Shown: piece after piece, positions 11,716 through 25,849 of the stretch
How positions within the stretch are numbered: the first letter of the stretch is position 1
Layout of the letters: each line of letters begins with the position of its first letter
From: Rachycentron canadum
Lineage: Eukaryota > Chordata > Actinopteri > Carangiformes > Rachycentridae
Direction of reading: 5' to 3'
Assembly: GCA_038496675.1 (NCBI GenBank)
Contig: CM076666.1
Location: forward strand, 13,613,259 to 13,677,258
Length of the DNA stretch: 64,000 bases
Translations under genes and position numbers: made by a program
Notes under the pieces: generated by a model
The model's input: the letters and a program-made list of their open reading frames with translations, nothing else
The model's database searches: none
What the model was told of the DNA's origin: nothing

Positions 11716-14700
11716 GGTGATGACAAGCAGAGTGTTGGAAGGATGCATATTTTACATTTCCCCATCTCCAGAGGGGAAGTGCTGGTGAGGAACTGTTGGC
11801 AAACTAGAAAGAAAGAAGGGACTTAAAGGAGGAGGCAAACAGACTGAGAAGACAGAAAAACTGGAGAGAAAGGAGGGTCTATAAATTATTTGAATTTATA
11901 TGAATTATTGCATTCTTTGAATGTTATCTGAGGTTCATTGTTTAGGGCACACTCACAATTAAATCAAAATATCCTGTATTTTAAGGCCATCAAACAGCTT
12001 CTGAACAGTTAACTACAGATTAAGAGCTCAAGATCTTCCGTTTTGATTGCTAGTGTTTGTCGATTGTGGGTGGTGATAAAGAACTGGTGAGGAAACAGAC
12101 TTCTCTCAGACTTCTGGAGATTAAATGAGGTATTATGTTGTTCTGATTCTATACCTCACAGACAGGTTAATTCAGGGACAGTGTGCCTCAGGCACAGCCA
12201 ACAGGGACAGCTGTTTTATAGACAAATGAAGGTCTTATAGTGAATGTGGATTCAAAAATAGGCTTTTGAAGACCAACTGGAATTAAACTGCATGTTTTTG
12301 TGGGGGTCTTTTCTGTTGTGTTGTGTTGTTGTTGTTGCTATTGTTGTTGATGATGGTTTCTGCTTCAGCAAACATATTTGCTCTCTAAAAACCACTGAAT
12401 GGGATCTAACCATTTTGGAATAAGGTGGATGTTTCTACCACTCCTCCATCCTTCTGCCAAACTTATTCAGCAAACATCAGCAAATGAACAGCTGTCAGTA
12501 GCGCACCAAACAGTTTCAAAACGTACCAGCAAATGTCAACACCAGTCTGTTTAGATGCTAAATACTTTGCTCCTTATTCTTCAGTGCTGACGATAACAAA
12601 CACTGTTTGTCCTTAGGGTGTAACCTACATCACTTGTTTGTTTACATTGCGTCTCAATGCCATCACCTGTTCTGTCAGAGGCTTGGAGGATAAAGGAGGT
12701 TTTCTTCTTCTATTCAGTAACAAGCAATGAATTTCAAAATGATATTGTGACTTTGAAGAAACTGAAACTACAAATATATATCTGTGGACTACTTAGATGT
12801 TGTAGAACAACCATATGCCATGCTTTGGTATGAAATAAAAACTACACCCTTGTAACTTGTCACACAACTTCAATTTAATATGGTAAACAAAATGCATTTA
12901 ATTGGGGGATATTCTAGTGCAAATAACATTATTACATACTTTTAGTCATAACAATGAAATCCTTAAAAACAAGTTTTACCAAGGTATAATAAGAGTCTCT
13001 CTGATAGTAGCACCTTATTAGCCCTATAGCTGACTGTGCAAAGCACACTAGGAAGCTAATTTATGGACATCAACTTCCTTACTGACTTAGTGTAAGGAGA
13101 ATTAAGGAGCAATATGCTAACATTCATGGCATTTAGCATTTAATTAACGTGTATTCCTTAATGCAATATATGACTAAAGTTAGTAACCCACAGCCTTCCA
13201 GGCTTATACCATTGTCAAGTAAAAATATACTTGTGCAGATTTGCCTCCATTATCCACGCAACTATAATAATTGTCCCCTATCCTACATCAGCCCAGACAT
13301 TACACACTTATAGGAGCTAAATTTATCTGCACTGTAATGATCTCAAATGCACCTCCTCGTTGGAAGTCACTGAATCTTCCTCCAAGCTGCCCAGAAGATT
13401 GTTAGCACTTGCTAGATTGACAACCTACTAATGGCTGATCTCTAAGGCTTCGGCCACAGAGATGTTTCTGCCTGGTGTTAGTACATGTTGAAGCTTGTCA
13501 CACTGTACCCAGACCTCTCTCTGCCAGAGTTATGAAGGAGAAGACAGATGTCCAAATAGCCAGCAGGTCCATCAGTCATGTGGCTTTTTTTTCTCTCACA
13601 CGGCAACGGAGGGAGGGTCAAGTGGGAGAAACACAGATGAATGAAGATGACACCATTCCAGCTTCTCTGCTACTTTAATGAAAAACAAACTCATTTCAGT
13701 TTGCCAGCCAGATCTGCACATAGAGACAATGTCTGATTTTAAGCCAAAAGACAAAAAGCAACATATTTCAGCATGCAGCGATGACTTCAGTTTAGATTAA
13801 CTCATTCAAGAAGATTTTTTTTAAAATTTCTTATATTTAAAAAAGAGATAGAGGGGAAGAAATACATTTAAAAGGTACAACTTATGTACAGTTGATGCTA
13901 AATACACTATGATTATGACACTATAAGTCAGGGAAACATGTACATAGGTGCAGTCCACATAGAGTTATAGCATAGCATTCTATGTTTCACATCCTTGTGA
14001 GATTGATCAAGGTGTCATATTCACAGATACACCACAGCATGTACATAAAATGTACTTTAAATGCCTGTGTATTTCTTCCTAATCAAGTTTTATTTTCATT
14101 TTAACTTAGTAGGGTACTCAGTAATTGAAGGTAGCCCTGCAGCGCTTTGAAGAGGGTGAACATTGAAACAATGGTAGACTATGGATTTTAAACATATGCG
14201 GCTTCTATAGCTGAGTCATAGAAAAATTAAAATCAGAACTGTTATAAGATACTTGTAGATTTGTTCTCATACACATTCTGTTAAGCACCCACTTGTCCAT
14301 AAAAGACAAATATAGCTTCAGCTTAAGCACAATCACTATAAGTAGATACAGAAAGTCATTGGAGAGGCTTTTTAAGGACACATTACTGGTGTGAACAAAC
14401 CTTTTAAAACCTACTGTGACAAGATCACTGATGACATCTTCTCCACTGAATTCATAGAAAGTTTTAAGCTTAGTGACAAGGACCTTGAATGAGGTATACT
14501 GTATAATAAGAGCAGTGCTACAAGTAATCTCACCACATGTGGCAATGTTGCAGTCAGTGTGTGGGTGGCCGCTCAGCATGCAGTTACCTTATTTCTAATA
14601 GCCCATCTGGCACAAAAGCAGAGGACTAAGCACGCCGAGGTTGCACACCTAATCACAAAGTTTAGCTGAGCATTAAAACAAAAGCTAAGTTTCAGGGGTC

Positions 14701-17113
14701 CTCTGAAGACATTCTTGAGAACTGGGTGAGATTCAAATATCTGCCAGTGCTTTTGAATGACTTTGCAGTGGAGAGCACTTGTCTGCTGGAGTGCAGCCTC
14801 TTAGGTTTCTCTTTCACTTCACCATCATAGTTTTGTTTGGCCGCAACCACTTTTCTTCAGTAACTTTTGCTTACAAATTGATCTGTGATGCAAGTCACGT
14901 GGAATACTATGAGCTTGGAAGCATGTGATGATAAAAATTGAAAGTTTAAATCAGTGTCTTTCAATGGATGCTGTTGTCTATGATAGCTTTCAGTCATGTT
15001 CCCAAAATAATAAATTGTAATTAAAATTGAATCAGCCTCAGGTTTACTGTCTTTGTTTGTGCCAGTGTTTGGATGCCAACATCAAGCAAACACATTCTTA
15101 AAAAAGTAAACTTTTAAAATCTGAATCTAAATCCCAATCAAGGGAATGAAAATATGGTGTGAGACCTTTGGACACAAGTATCTACATAACAATAAACATC
15201 AATAAATAATGCATGTAGTGCATGGTATAGAATCTAATATCTTTTTTCTTTTTTTTAAGAATGTAGTTCTATATTCTATAAGCATAGGTTTATGTCTACA
15301 AAAGTAGAACCACGTACTGCCTGTTAAAAAGGGAAACAAAAAGTCATTGTAACTTTGGTGCATTGTAACTTGTACTGCAAGAAGAAAATGTGCAGAATAC
15401 TGAGTAACAGCCAAGCAGTTTGGACATCACAAATGCATTATTATGAGCACCCTGGTGCAGTGTGTTCAAGGGTAATTCAGCCATGAATCACAGAGGACAG
15501 AAGACTGCTGCTGCACTGCTCTCTGTAGGTCGAAACTTTCAAGCATGTTAAGACCTCTGCCCCAAACAGTGAAGCCACACAAGGTGTTTTAGTATTAATG
15601 GATGAATATGTATTGGTGCTAATTACCTTGTTGTTAACCACATATTGAATTATAAAAAGGTACATAATGTAGTGTGTTCTATTAACAGTTAGGTTTTAAA
15701 TGTCAGTAAATTCTTATACTCAACAAATGCAAAGAAGACTGGTAAACAAAGGTTTTGTATGTAGATGTAACTAGCATACCCTGCAGGGCTAGAAATAATT
15801 TAATAAACTGCTCGTTTCAATTTTAAACTGTTCTTTAGTGGCAAACATCCAGAGACAAACATTTGGCTCTCTAAATATCTAATGTATGATATAATAACAG
15901 ACACCAACCATTATCACATGAAATCTCCAATATCAAATGAATTGGCCAAATTAAGAAAGACTAACTATTGTAGCTGCTGACAGTGGGGCTCTCTCTTTGT
16001 TTTTACTGCTCTTGGCAAACCATGTCATTTAGAAAAAAGAAAAAAAAAAAAAAGTAAGGCCTTGTTTATTTCTCGCTCCGGACAGAAGAAGAGAATAAAC
16101 ATACACAATAGGATTACAATGGAAAACAAAGAAGCCTTAAGAGCAGTTGTTCAGTCTAAATAATTAAGCAGTGATTAGGATGTGGCCAAAGGCTGTCTGA
16201 TGGGCTCAGTCGCACGCTGTGGACTAGGATGAAGCTGCTCCATTCACAGAATATGCATTACTGGAGCCGGCAGTGAAGAAATCTCATGCCTTCTACTTTC
16301 CCATTTTACACTTGACAGCAACTCTTACTGTCCTTAGCGATCTCTTTCTCCCTCTAACTCTTTGTCTACACATCTTTCTTCATTCCTTTTCAGATTATTT
16401 TTTGCTTCTCTTCATGTGTGTACCCACTCATCATTTATATATTGTACATCGGCACCATGAAGACTTGCATTCCCTAGCTCTGGGCACATTTTGAAGCATG
16501 TTACACTTAAGATACTTTGTTTTCACATTCATTTAATCATTTTGAAATTTCATTTCATGCCCCACTCTTTTATTTGTTATAACCCTATATATTTTTTTGT
16601 TTGCAGGAAGTATTGGGTGCTCCATTGTACAATGACTGGTTTTGCTAATGAGGTGAAAATTTAAGCCGTGATGATATTTTAATCATCTAATGCAAACAGG
16701 GAGCTAGTAGATGCCTGAGCCTGGCAAGAGTTTAGTACATTATTGAAGCTCTGGCCATATATATGTATAGTTTTAGAAGATTTGCAAGTAAAATATATAT
16801 TCATATACAATTTCTTGTCTCTAAGTACCCATGTCTATCATAAAAAACAACATACACCTGTGTCTCATTATGAGTCACAGCATGAAGGCAATCAGCAGAA
16901 CTGTACGTCAGAGGAGAAAATCTGAAACACAAGTGAAGAACAGCAACATTATTGAATGCGTGGCTGCAACCTCAGTAAATGAAATTGAAAGAAGAAAAAC
17001 AATATTGTTTGGAGGATTGAGATCTTGGATCTGGGATAAAACACATTGCAGAAAGACAGAAGGTCAGTGAGACAGTGGATTCTGCCAGTTCAAAGGGGTG
17101 TAATTTTAACAAC

Positions 17114-17115
<2 letters not shown>
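11713..17115. other. Non-coding tract, nothing recognised
   Basis: AT-rich DNA. It holds a short (TTG)n-like patch near 12310-12350 and an A run at 16033-16053. The longest frame (124 codons, minus, 14205-14579) has no recognisable domain and is probably chance. Confidence 0.6.

Positions 17116-17145
<30 letters not shown>
17116..17145. repeat. Poly-A run (30 nt)
   Basis: Uninterrupted adenine run. No recognisable retroposon body precedes it. Confidence 0.95.
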
Positions 17146-17146
<1 letters not shown>

Positions 17147-17475
17147 ACTGCCTGATAAGCAAAAGAAAGGATCGAAACAAAAGAGAAAATGCTTCAGCGT
17201 GGTGGGGGAACTCTTTCCAGTAGACAAAAGCATTGTCAGTGGCATAATGCCCGAAACAAGGGTGACAAAAGGGCCAAACTGGAGGTGGAGTTGGCCAACT
17301 GATACAATGCCAAATTGATTAGAGCACAATCAGATAAATGGTACAACAATATTCCATCGCACTGCTTCACAGTGCAAAATATATTTAGCCTTGTGACACT
17401 TTAAATATTTCATTTATGCCACGTTGGTGGCGATGGGGACACTGGTTTCATTGAGGAAGGTGCTGGAAACTAGCA

Positions 17476-17478
<3 letters not shown>

Positions 17479-17561
<83 letters not shown>
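17479..17561. repeat. (GT)n microsatellite
   Basis: About 41 uninterrupted GT units. Open frames through it are artefacts. Confidence 0.97.
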
Positions 17562-17562
<1 letters not shown>

Positions 17563-17926
17563 AAGCAATACAAGAAATCTGGCTCACAGACTGCCAGCAA
17601 ATGTCCTGGTCCACAGGGCAGATTCTAACAGGTGCAGTGTTGAGAACGCAGAGGGGGGAAACAAAACAAGCTCTAGTGAGGCATCAAGGCAAAAGCATTT
17701 CCCTCATGGTCTGTTTAGCTACAAAAAAGCCATATGCTTTGCATTGTAGCGTGCTTACTGTGTGGACCAAGGTTCTGGCACTTGAGAGCAGTGTAAGTAT
17801 CTGAATGGGGCTGGAAGATGGAACTGACCCCAGACATTAATAAACTTGTAGTTAAAGCAGCTGTAAATTTTTATAGTAGCAGCAAGTGATCATACACCAC
17901 TACGCCTTTAAGTTTCTCCCTTATAC

Positions 17927-17930
<4 letters not shown>

Positions 17931-17963
<33 letters not shown>
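17931..17963. repeat. Poly-A run (33 nt)
   Basis: Adenine run that ends about 10 bases before the tRNA-like head of the SINE below. Retroposons often insert into or beside older A tails. Confidence 0.95.
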
Positions 17964-17966
<3 letters not shown>

Positions 17967-17973
17967 ATCTGTA

Positions 17974-18240
17974 ATGTTTCGACCAAGCGGTGCTTGTAAC
18001 TGGAAGGTCACTGGTTCCAACCCCAGAATGTCGGGAGAAATATGGGCAGAGAGCTTTAGTTGCCCCCCACTTACCACTACCTCATTACCCTCAGCAAGGC
18101 CCTTAATCCACAACTGCTCCAGTGGTTCACACATGAGATTGTGGTTGCACTGGGAAGATTCAAGGTGGAAATGTGCGTAAAGTAACCGTGCGGATATGAG
18201 GAGAGTTGTCCTGAAAATGCTGAAAGGAAAATAAAATAAT
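17974..18240 (+). mobile_element. tRNA-derived SINE, teleost type
   Basis: The first 50 bases look like a tRNA 3' half: a GGTGCTTGTAACTGGAAGGTC stem region followed by an internal RNA polymerase III B box, GGTTCCAACCC, at 18013. It continues into a body I recognise from teleost SINEs (a 'CAGCAAGGCCCTTAATCCACAACTGCTCC'-like block around 18090-18120) and ends in an A-rich tail near 18220-18240. The A box is weak, so the copy is probably old and truncated at the 5' end. The 68-codon frame across it is not a gene. Confidence 0.75.
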
Positions 18241-21200
18241 TATCCACAGTTAATTTGATTTTACAGGCTTTCCAGTCTCTATTAGCAGTGCTCGATAATG
18301 CTGTGTGAATGTGCAAATATCTAAAGCAGATGTCTGAAGGAGAAAGAGTTCACACATAGACGATGGCAAACAACGTGTCATAAATATTGACATCTCACTG
18401 TGACAGCTACAAACTCCGAAGTTCCTGTCTGTACCCCCTCAGCAAACACAGACAAACACACAGACACAGACAAACACACATCTACATGCACAAAAACACA
18501 CACTCGGGCACACACAAACACCCTTTTGTGTCAACAGAAGATTCTGAGTTGTGTTGAAAGCTCGTACAGTAGTAAGAGCGACACTGTCTTCTAGGGAGGG
18601 AAAAAAAAAAAAAGTGACTGCCACAAAGAGATGCTGGATTTGTTTTCTGGGACCTGATTGAGCCGCCTGGTACTCCTGGAGCTCACTGTGCCACACATCC
18701 AGAGCAAAATATAGTACAGCATATAAACAGATGGCATTTGCATTGATATGATAACACTTTTCCGAAGATGTTTAAATGGCATGGGAGAAAAGCTAAATTT
18801 GCAATGTGACAATGTGTAAGAGAATACATTTGCATTCTGCTCTCATTACCTGACAATTTTTCATCTGATCTTTGTCTGATTTGATTAACTGTCTAGCATC
18901 CAGCTCATCTCCTTCTCCTCCGTTGCAGCACTTGTGATGGTAGCGGCGTCTTAAATCTGAATGATGTGTGGATGACAGCTCAATCTCATAAACAAAACAG
19001 GGACGGGCCTGAAGTTATTCTGCGTGGTCGGTAGGGCTGCGAGTGGTCGAATCACTTCATCGCACTGTGCCAATCTTCTTCTAGCTCTAATGTAATTAGT
19101 GTGGATCTCCTCTGCCTTCCCTGATCTTTTGTTGTTTGATAAATGTAATTAGATAAAATGAGCATCAGTAAGCTAAGGCCTTGCTAGTCTGAGAAATGTG
19201 ACAACAAAGTCATTGTCGTTAACTAAGTGGCTGAAAATGCGCTCGGCTTACTTCTCCTACAGGGTTGCAGTTGATTCTTTCTACTAGTGTTTGTTGTTTG
19301 TTTTATATCTTTTCCTCTTGTTCCCTAAATGTATGTTCATTAGACTTCCCAAACGATATCCCAGGTTTAGCATTTGGATCAGATAGGGGAGGTAAAATAG
19401 GAGATTTGTCGCAACCTCACTGGGTCAATTGACACAGTGCAATTAGCTAATGGTCATTGTAACCCACCAGGGGGGAACAGGTGTGAACATGCTATCGTGG
19501 GTCATTTCACAAGACAGCAAATTAAAACATGTAGTCCCCCATTCAAACCAAGATAGCAGTCCAAAAGAGGGGATCAGGAAAGCATTGTGATTGGAAAACA
19601 TACAAAAGTGGGAAGGAGTTTAGATTATTTAACTAATTTCAGAATACACAATGACCACATAGGTGGCAGCACGCTGAAGAGCAATCAATAAATCATTCAA
19701 ATGTTGTTGAGGGGGATCATCGGACTCAAATGGCTGCATGTGGTGAGGAAAAGTACAGCTGGAAAGTACTCAATTCACCATTTAACTGTGGCAAATGTTG
19801 GACGAACAGAAGGTTTCGTTGATTATAATGGTGAAGACTCACAAGGAGCCATTTGAGGCTGTGTGAGAAAGATGGTTTAAGTTGTGATGTCAAGCTGTAA
19901 AGCAGAATTTACCTCCACGAGTGAGTGAAAAGGAAAATAATGAAGGGAATAATTATCCGACAGATTAATTAAATTTTTGAGGTGTATCAGCGCTGGCGTA
20001 TAAAGATGTGGGATTGACTGCAAGAGTTACCCAAATTATATTAGAACTATTGATGTATGTGGTACCATTATGTAGCTAATATGCATCTCTCCACATTCTG
20101 CTTTCCAACTATTTTCCAACCTTAACGAATGATTGAAGCTATTGTGAGTATAAGGTGGTTGGTTCTGTTTTGGAGACACAATGTAATCTATATATTAATC
20201 TATATATTTTCCTGTGTGGTCTTATACAACTGGGACATATACCCGTACATGCTATCGGTTATTGATATCTTGGCCTTTTTAAGATCTTTGGCCTGAGTCC
20301 TGAGGATAAGTGCAGAAAAAAGTCAGGGTTGTTGGGTATAGTTGACATTGCTCAACTTTTATTGTGCCTTTGTTGCTTCACTTGGGTGACAAGCTGGTGC
20401 CCAAGTCCCCATATTTGTTACTGCTGCAGACTAGGGCATTACTTTTCACAAAGATGGTGAACGGCCTCATCATTCTTGAAAATTTTTCCAACTACAGTGT
20501 AGAAACCAAAACACTGCTACACACTGCTTCTCAAATGCTTCAGTGACTCAATTGTGTTTTTGTTCATCAGTGTTCTTCTTTACTCGTTTACTGACAGGTC
20601 AATAGGACATGCATTGGTTGATCGACCACTTCAGATGTGCTTGTCAACCATGATTTTTGATTTCAAACAGGTCATTACAGTTCAAGTATTTATTTTTTAC
20701 CCACGTTCAGAAAAAATCCAAATTTCAGATAAGTTCTAGTCAGTTGTACGCACTTGTGCAGTCATTATATCACTCATTATATCACTGGAGATCACCAATG
20801 GATTAGCAGCAGATAGGAAGGGCATAATTTATTTAAAATGTCATAATAGCGGGCTTCACAATTGCTGTCATTAACAGGTATTTTGTTCATTTTATCAGAC
20901 AATACAGTAAATAATGAAAAAGTGAGTCTGAAGGATCATTGTTTTTTTTTTCCTTCCATCTTCCTTGCTTCTTTAGGTGTTTGTCTGCTTCTCTTGCTCT
21001 CTCTTACACATATACATTACATTAAGTCAACTATTACAGGCTTTTACTGTATATAGATTCACAAATGAATTTTTGGCTTTAACTAGAGATCTAAAAAAAA
21101 AAAAGAGCCAGTGGATACACACACACACACACACACAGTGGCTAGAATCAGTAGCAGCAGCTATATGGGGAATCAAGACTGCTCGATACACTTGACAGGA

Positions 21201-24200
21201 TCATCAAAGGCGAAAGGGGAGTGCAAACAGGTACGAGAACAGTAGAGTGAAAATCAAACTGGTGATTACTGCTATGTTGTTGTGTTTGCATACCACAAGT
21301 ACCTGGAAATTGATTTAGTGCCACCTCCTGAAGGGTGCTAAAATTTAGCTCTCAGAACTTGTCACCAGTGTTGGCGGAGGACAGTGGAAACAAAAACAGA
21401 GCCTAAGTCAACGGGTTGTTGACTAGTTGAGTTACGGGACAGAACGTACCCGTAGCGTAATGAGGTAGATTGCACAGACTAATCTACTATGAAGTCTCAA
21501 CAGTCATTTACACAATGTAAAACCATATGGATGGGATAGGTACTTTGGAAAACCATGTGGGTAGCTATCTGCAGAGAAAAGATACATTTATCTGTAAATG
21601 ACTGCCAACAGAGGTCTGTTATTTCCCCCTGAATGACATTTTTCTTATGTGCATATGCCAAATCCAGCAGTGATACAGTACGTTCAAATCTGCTCCTGAG
21701 GATTAATTTGACTGGGTGGATAAACCTGACTGTGCAGTTGCACAGATAGCCAGCAGTGATGTTGGAGGGTAAACACTGTGCGAGGGATGAACTCAAAATG
21801 ATCCCCAAGTAAGATAGTACAATTATATCCAATCAGAATTAATGCTATGCAGGATTAACTGGTAAAAAGGTTTATCCTTCAGTCTAACTCATGCAGCACT
21901 TCATGATTAGCATTTGTGTGATCTCTGTATTAATACCATTGATTTTCTCAATTTTCTATATATTCCAGATAATTACTTTTCTGTATCGTGCTGGGATTGG
22001 CAAAATAGCAGAAAGCAAATAAAGCTGGCTAGGTTTATGAACAATAGGATCACATGCAATTTAGGCAAATCTGTCAAGAAAAGAAATATTTCAAACTTTT
22101 TCTAAGTTGGTAAGTTGGAAAGCTCTTCTGTGTGCTTCCAAAGAGACAAACATGACTACTATTGTGTTTGATTGACTGGAATGTGGGATTTAAGATGTGA
22201 GTGCAATGCTTTGTCTCAGCACTAATGAAGCTAGCTCGTCTGGTAAAACATTGGGGCGTTCATTTATGCTGCAATGAAATCAAAGTGTGAGACCATCTCT
22301 TAGTTTAAAGTTCTTTAGTCTGTACATTTTTCTTCAAAGCCAATTTGGATCCTTACTTGAAGTAAACACCTTTTTTTTTTTCTGTAACGTTCCTTGGGGC
22401 ACAGCACAATTTATACCACTAACAAGCATAAATTACACCAGGGACTAGAAACCATTTGGCTCTCCATGAATTCTTGCTTTTGCAGTATTGAAAAGAGAGA
22501 ATTGCAGAAGGATTTCCTTAGCCATTTTGCATTTTGAAAGGTAACACTCAAGGATGCCAACACCGTCTGCATCAAAAGACTGAGACTGGAAATGTTGAAT
22601 AGTCTTATATGAGACACATCATTTCAATTTTCCACAAATAATGCGCGTAACAAGAGTGATGGATAATTCTCCATCTTCTGGAAGTCTTTCATAGGAAGAC
22701 GCTTAGTCAGACCTAGCATTTAACCAATACAGTGGCATGAAGATGAAGACGGATGAGGAAGCACGACAAAACAGTAATAACAGGGTAGAAAAGTTGTAGT
22801 TTCTCAGTACATGGAAAGTATGGAAGAATTCATAGTGACAGTAAAGAGTCCTAATGATAACGTTGATTTCAACCACACAACAAAATCCCAGTAATCACTC
22901 TTTCAGGAAAAATATACTACAATGATTTTATCTATCATTATGCCTCAACAGGATTGTGCTCTCATATATGTAAAAAGGATACGTCTTATTTATATGCCAA
23001 TTGCCTTCAAACCAATTTTCCGATCTTTATTGCTCATTCTCCCTGCGGTATCTAGACCCTTCAAAGCTTTTGTGCTACCTACCTGGAAGGAAGGCAAACA
23101 TCCCATCCTTTCCATACTGTTTCACAAACTTGGCAAGTACCGTGTTTGTCATCTTACGTGTGCAGAATTGAAACTATGTGATAAGGCAGGGGACATGAAA
23201 TACTCAAGTCCAGCTTTGGCAAACATCTGATTCCAGGTGTTTTCCCATTGCCCACGGCATCTCTGCACAGTGGTCAATTTGATTGTCTGCATGCGATTCT
23301 CTTGACACTTTTGACTTTGTACACCATTAAGTATGCATTATCTCTTTAATTGCAGGTTAATAAGCCGATAAACAGATTCTATACATGAGGCAATATTTAT
23401 CTGCACAAAAAAAAAAAAAAAAGTTTATTCAGTTCTTCCATGATATTTTGCAGTATAAAAACCTAGCAATATGCACCACTGAGCTAAAAAATGGACTGTA
23501 ATATCAACTGAATCTTATCAGTTAGCTGTGTGAGCTGCATGGCACGGAAGCAGAGTACCATGTGGTGTTTTGTAGTGCAATGGCGGTTTCTCTCAATCCA
23601 AAATAATGAGCAAGTTGTAGATACCAAGAGAATTTTCTTCTTGCATTGATTTGAGTGGCCCTTGAGTTTTGTTTTTTGCTTTTTTTGTTTTTTTTGTTTG
23701 TTTTGGTGGGGGGGGCAGTCACTGGGGTTTCTCTGTAAGGCATTTGCTATGACAACAAGCTATAGGGCTTGAGGGGCGTGAGGGGCTTCACACAACCACT
23801 AGGAAACATTGCAGTCCGAAATTTCCAGGAGCATTAAGTGGGTCAATTATTTTAATTTGCACAGACAGATATAACATTATTTTAGAAAACTATGAATGAT
23901 GACATTTTTTGTCATTTCATCCCATAAAGTCAGAATATAGTATACTACTTTTTTTTTTTTTTTTATTAGTCACTTTATTTTCAGTTTGACTTTGGTTTAA
24001 AGGTATCATGTGTGCATCAAACACTGAAATATCACGAAATTCAAACCTTTGAAATAATTTTTCATCATCTTGTTCACTAAAGTCTAAGCCAATATTTCCT
24101 CTGGGTTAAGCCTGCAGGTTTGCTACTCCCCCTTACATCTCAGGCTATACTGTATGTCATTATCCTTGTCAAAGCCACATATAAATAACAAGACAATTTT

Positions 24201-24272
24201 GTCACTGTTACTTAGTGGACACATCTTTCAAATGATGATAAGATGTATAAATTCTGGGTTCACAATACTTAC
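18241..24272. other. Non-coding tract, nothing recognised
   Basis: AT-rich DNA with a broken AC-rich patch at 18455-18525, an (AC)n at 21116 and A/T runs near 18601, 22371, 23407 and 23949. Blocks around 18840-19190 look like possible conserved non-coding sequence (TAATTAG, GATAAATG motifs). A 111-codon minus frame at 21497-21832 has no family I recognise. Confidence 0.55.
21116..21137. repeat. (AC)n microsatellite
   Basis: Eleven AC units. Confidence 0.95.
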
Positions 24273-24428
24273 CAGCCAAAAATTGATGCTGTCCCAAAAA
24301 CAAATTAGGTTCATTTCCTAGAACTCTGTCATCACCATCACCCACCCACACAGTGTGATGTCTGGCCAGGTGGCAGAATCTTTCTTCAGCGACAGCTTTG
24401 AAATAATTCTGGCTCTGGTCCTCATTTT
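24273..24428 (-). pseudogene. Exon-like segment D of an unnamed minus-strand gene or relic
   Basis: On the minus strand a pyrimidine-rich stretch ends in ATGCAG at 24429 (acceptor) and the segment ends at a near-ideal donor, GCTG|GTAAGTATT, at 24273/24272. The 156 bases in between are open for 52 codons and phase 1 at both ends, as expected for a skippable exon. The peptide includes FCHLARHHTVWVGDGDDRV and a GQHQFLAG end. I do not recognise the family. It lies downstream of the PHD-like segment (24690-24867) and of segment B (25388-25639) in the same orientation, so the three may belong to one gene. Because the PHD-like segment is broken, I list it as a relic, though this exon itself is undamaged. 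Confidence 0.35.
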
Positions 24429-24689
24429 CTGCATTTACAAGAAACGTCAGAGCAGCAGGATTATGCTGTGGTACACACACCACTGACAATGATATTATTA
24501 TTTTTTTTACTTTTCATGCACCTCTGTTACTGTATATCTTTAATTACACCTGGTAATCACTAACGTATTTGTGGTGGATTCTTTAGCTTCTAAGTTCAAA
24601 GTAAAGTTGCATTGCAGAGACAATACACAGCGTCTAACGCAAACCAATTCAACAGATACTAAACATGGTACCCCTGAAATCATCTGCAG

Positions 24690-24867
24690 CTCCCCCTTTG
24701 ACTTCAGTGGCAGTAACAATCGATTTATATGATCCATTCTGCTCATATGCCTCGCTGCAGAACCAGTCTTCATCATCCGGAGGTGCACGTTCTGGGTTTG
24801 TACATGACAGATGAAACCTGGGGACCTGCGCAGAAATTGCTGCAGCATTGCACCATAACCACCACAT
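24690..24867 (-). pseudogene. Broken PHD-type zinc finger exon
   Basis: After a minus-strand acceptor (ATTTTAAATAG at 24868) the sequence encodes pieces of a PHD finger in different frames. The N-terminal Cys-Gly-Gly-Tyr-Gly-Ala-Met piece is in one frame. The C-terminal part, RFHLSCTN then RAPPDDEDWFCSEAY, is in another. PHD fingers bind two zinc ions and often read histone tails. Their C-terminal half has the pattern His-x2-Cys ... Trp-x-Cys-x2-Cys, which fits here except that the last Cys is Tyr (TAT for TGT). The frame change plus the lost zinc ligand indicate a decayed copy. The exon end is not clear, so the lower coordinate is approximate. A sequencing error could explain one defect but hardly both. 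Confidence 0.4.
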
Positions 24868-25387
24868 CTATTTAAAATGAGAAAATTACAGAGATGATTT
24901 ATATGACAACACAACTGTTGTTGCATTAATTAAATTTCATGTTGCATCACTGAGAAACATCTTCATTTGAAACCGTCTTATATTCAACAGCAAAATCAAC
25001 TTTGGTTGAAAACAAAATGGTAGTGTTTTGCTCCTCTCGTTCTGTTGACATCCTATATTTCTGGGGCATATATGTGCCTATACCCTACTTCTCTGTAGCC
25101 CTGTCATTTGTCAGCTGTCCTCTTCCAGAAAATCCTCAGCTGCTTATTCAACATCCTTGACATTGTGCAGTATATGCAATACTCTGTAATTTGCACCACT
25201 GTAACAAGCTTGAGGGACTAGAATTGTGGAGTGCTACATGCATTATACAAAATATTCTCACTCTTAATGTAAATTGAATTTTGGTAGAAATATCCTTTGT
25301 GAGCACTTGCAAGGGCCTTTGTGAATTCTCTTTCTATCCATTGCAATCATTGGCGCAGAGTGTGAAGGTAACAATTTGTCTGTTTAC

Positions 25388-25639
25388 CTGCTGGAGGACA
25401 ATTTCCTTTTGGATCTCAACAAGAGCATCCACAAACTGCTCCAAATGCACAACAGCAGTTGCACCGTTGCATCTGGCATGAAAACAGTAGACCATGTGCT
25501 CCACGCTCACGCCATCTCCACAGCAGAGGACAGGCTGCCGAACATTATGGACGATCAGCGTGAATCCCTGGCATCCAGCTATGATTTCCAGAACTCTGGC
25601 CGTGGTACTGGGGATTGACAAGACCACACTAAGGCTGTC
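25388..25639 (-). pseudogene. Exon-like segment B, 84 open codons
   Basis: On the minus strand an acceptor (TATCCTCTCTGAATAG at 25640) and a good donor (CAGCAG|GTAAAC at 25388/25387) bracket exactly 252 bases, open for 84 codons in phase 0 at both ends. The peptide reads RVLEIIAGCQGFTLIVHNVR, then a Cys/His-containing stretch, then VVHLEQFVDALVEIQKEIVL. The 'GFTLIVHNV' piece faintly resembles the 'GDNVD' start of DUF6589-type proteins (uncharacterised metazoan proteins that often also carry a PHD finger). That link is from memory and weak. Most of such a protein would be missing before the PHD-like segment downstream. Confidence 0.35.
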
Positions 25640-25807
25640 CTATTCAGAGAGGATAGGCCAGTGGAACTGAGGTTTCTAAAGAGAGAAAAAGCATATTCTC
25701 ATGTTTTCACTGTTGAAAACTTTCCCAAGTACCTATCCACAAAGCTTGGCCGTCATGTATTTTTCAAAAGTTAAATTATAGGATAGATAGAAGTATGTAT
25801 GGAAAAT

Positions 25808-25813
<6 letters not shown>

Positions 25814-25849
<36 letters not shown>
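25814..25849. repeat. (TA)n microsatellite, left edge of gap
   Basis: Pure TA array running into the gap. It continues at 26234, so gap and adaptor sit inside one TA array. Confidence 0.95.

Noticed and set aside
11460..11826. Cys-Val and Thr-His repeat proteins
   Set aside because: Pure translation of the (GT)n array. The same applies to the frames at 17414-17804, 27860-28178 and 30007-30381.
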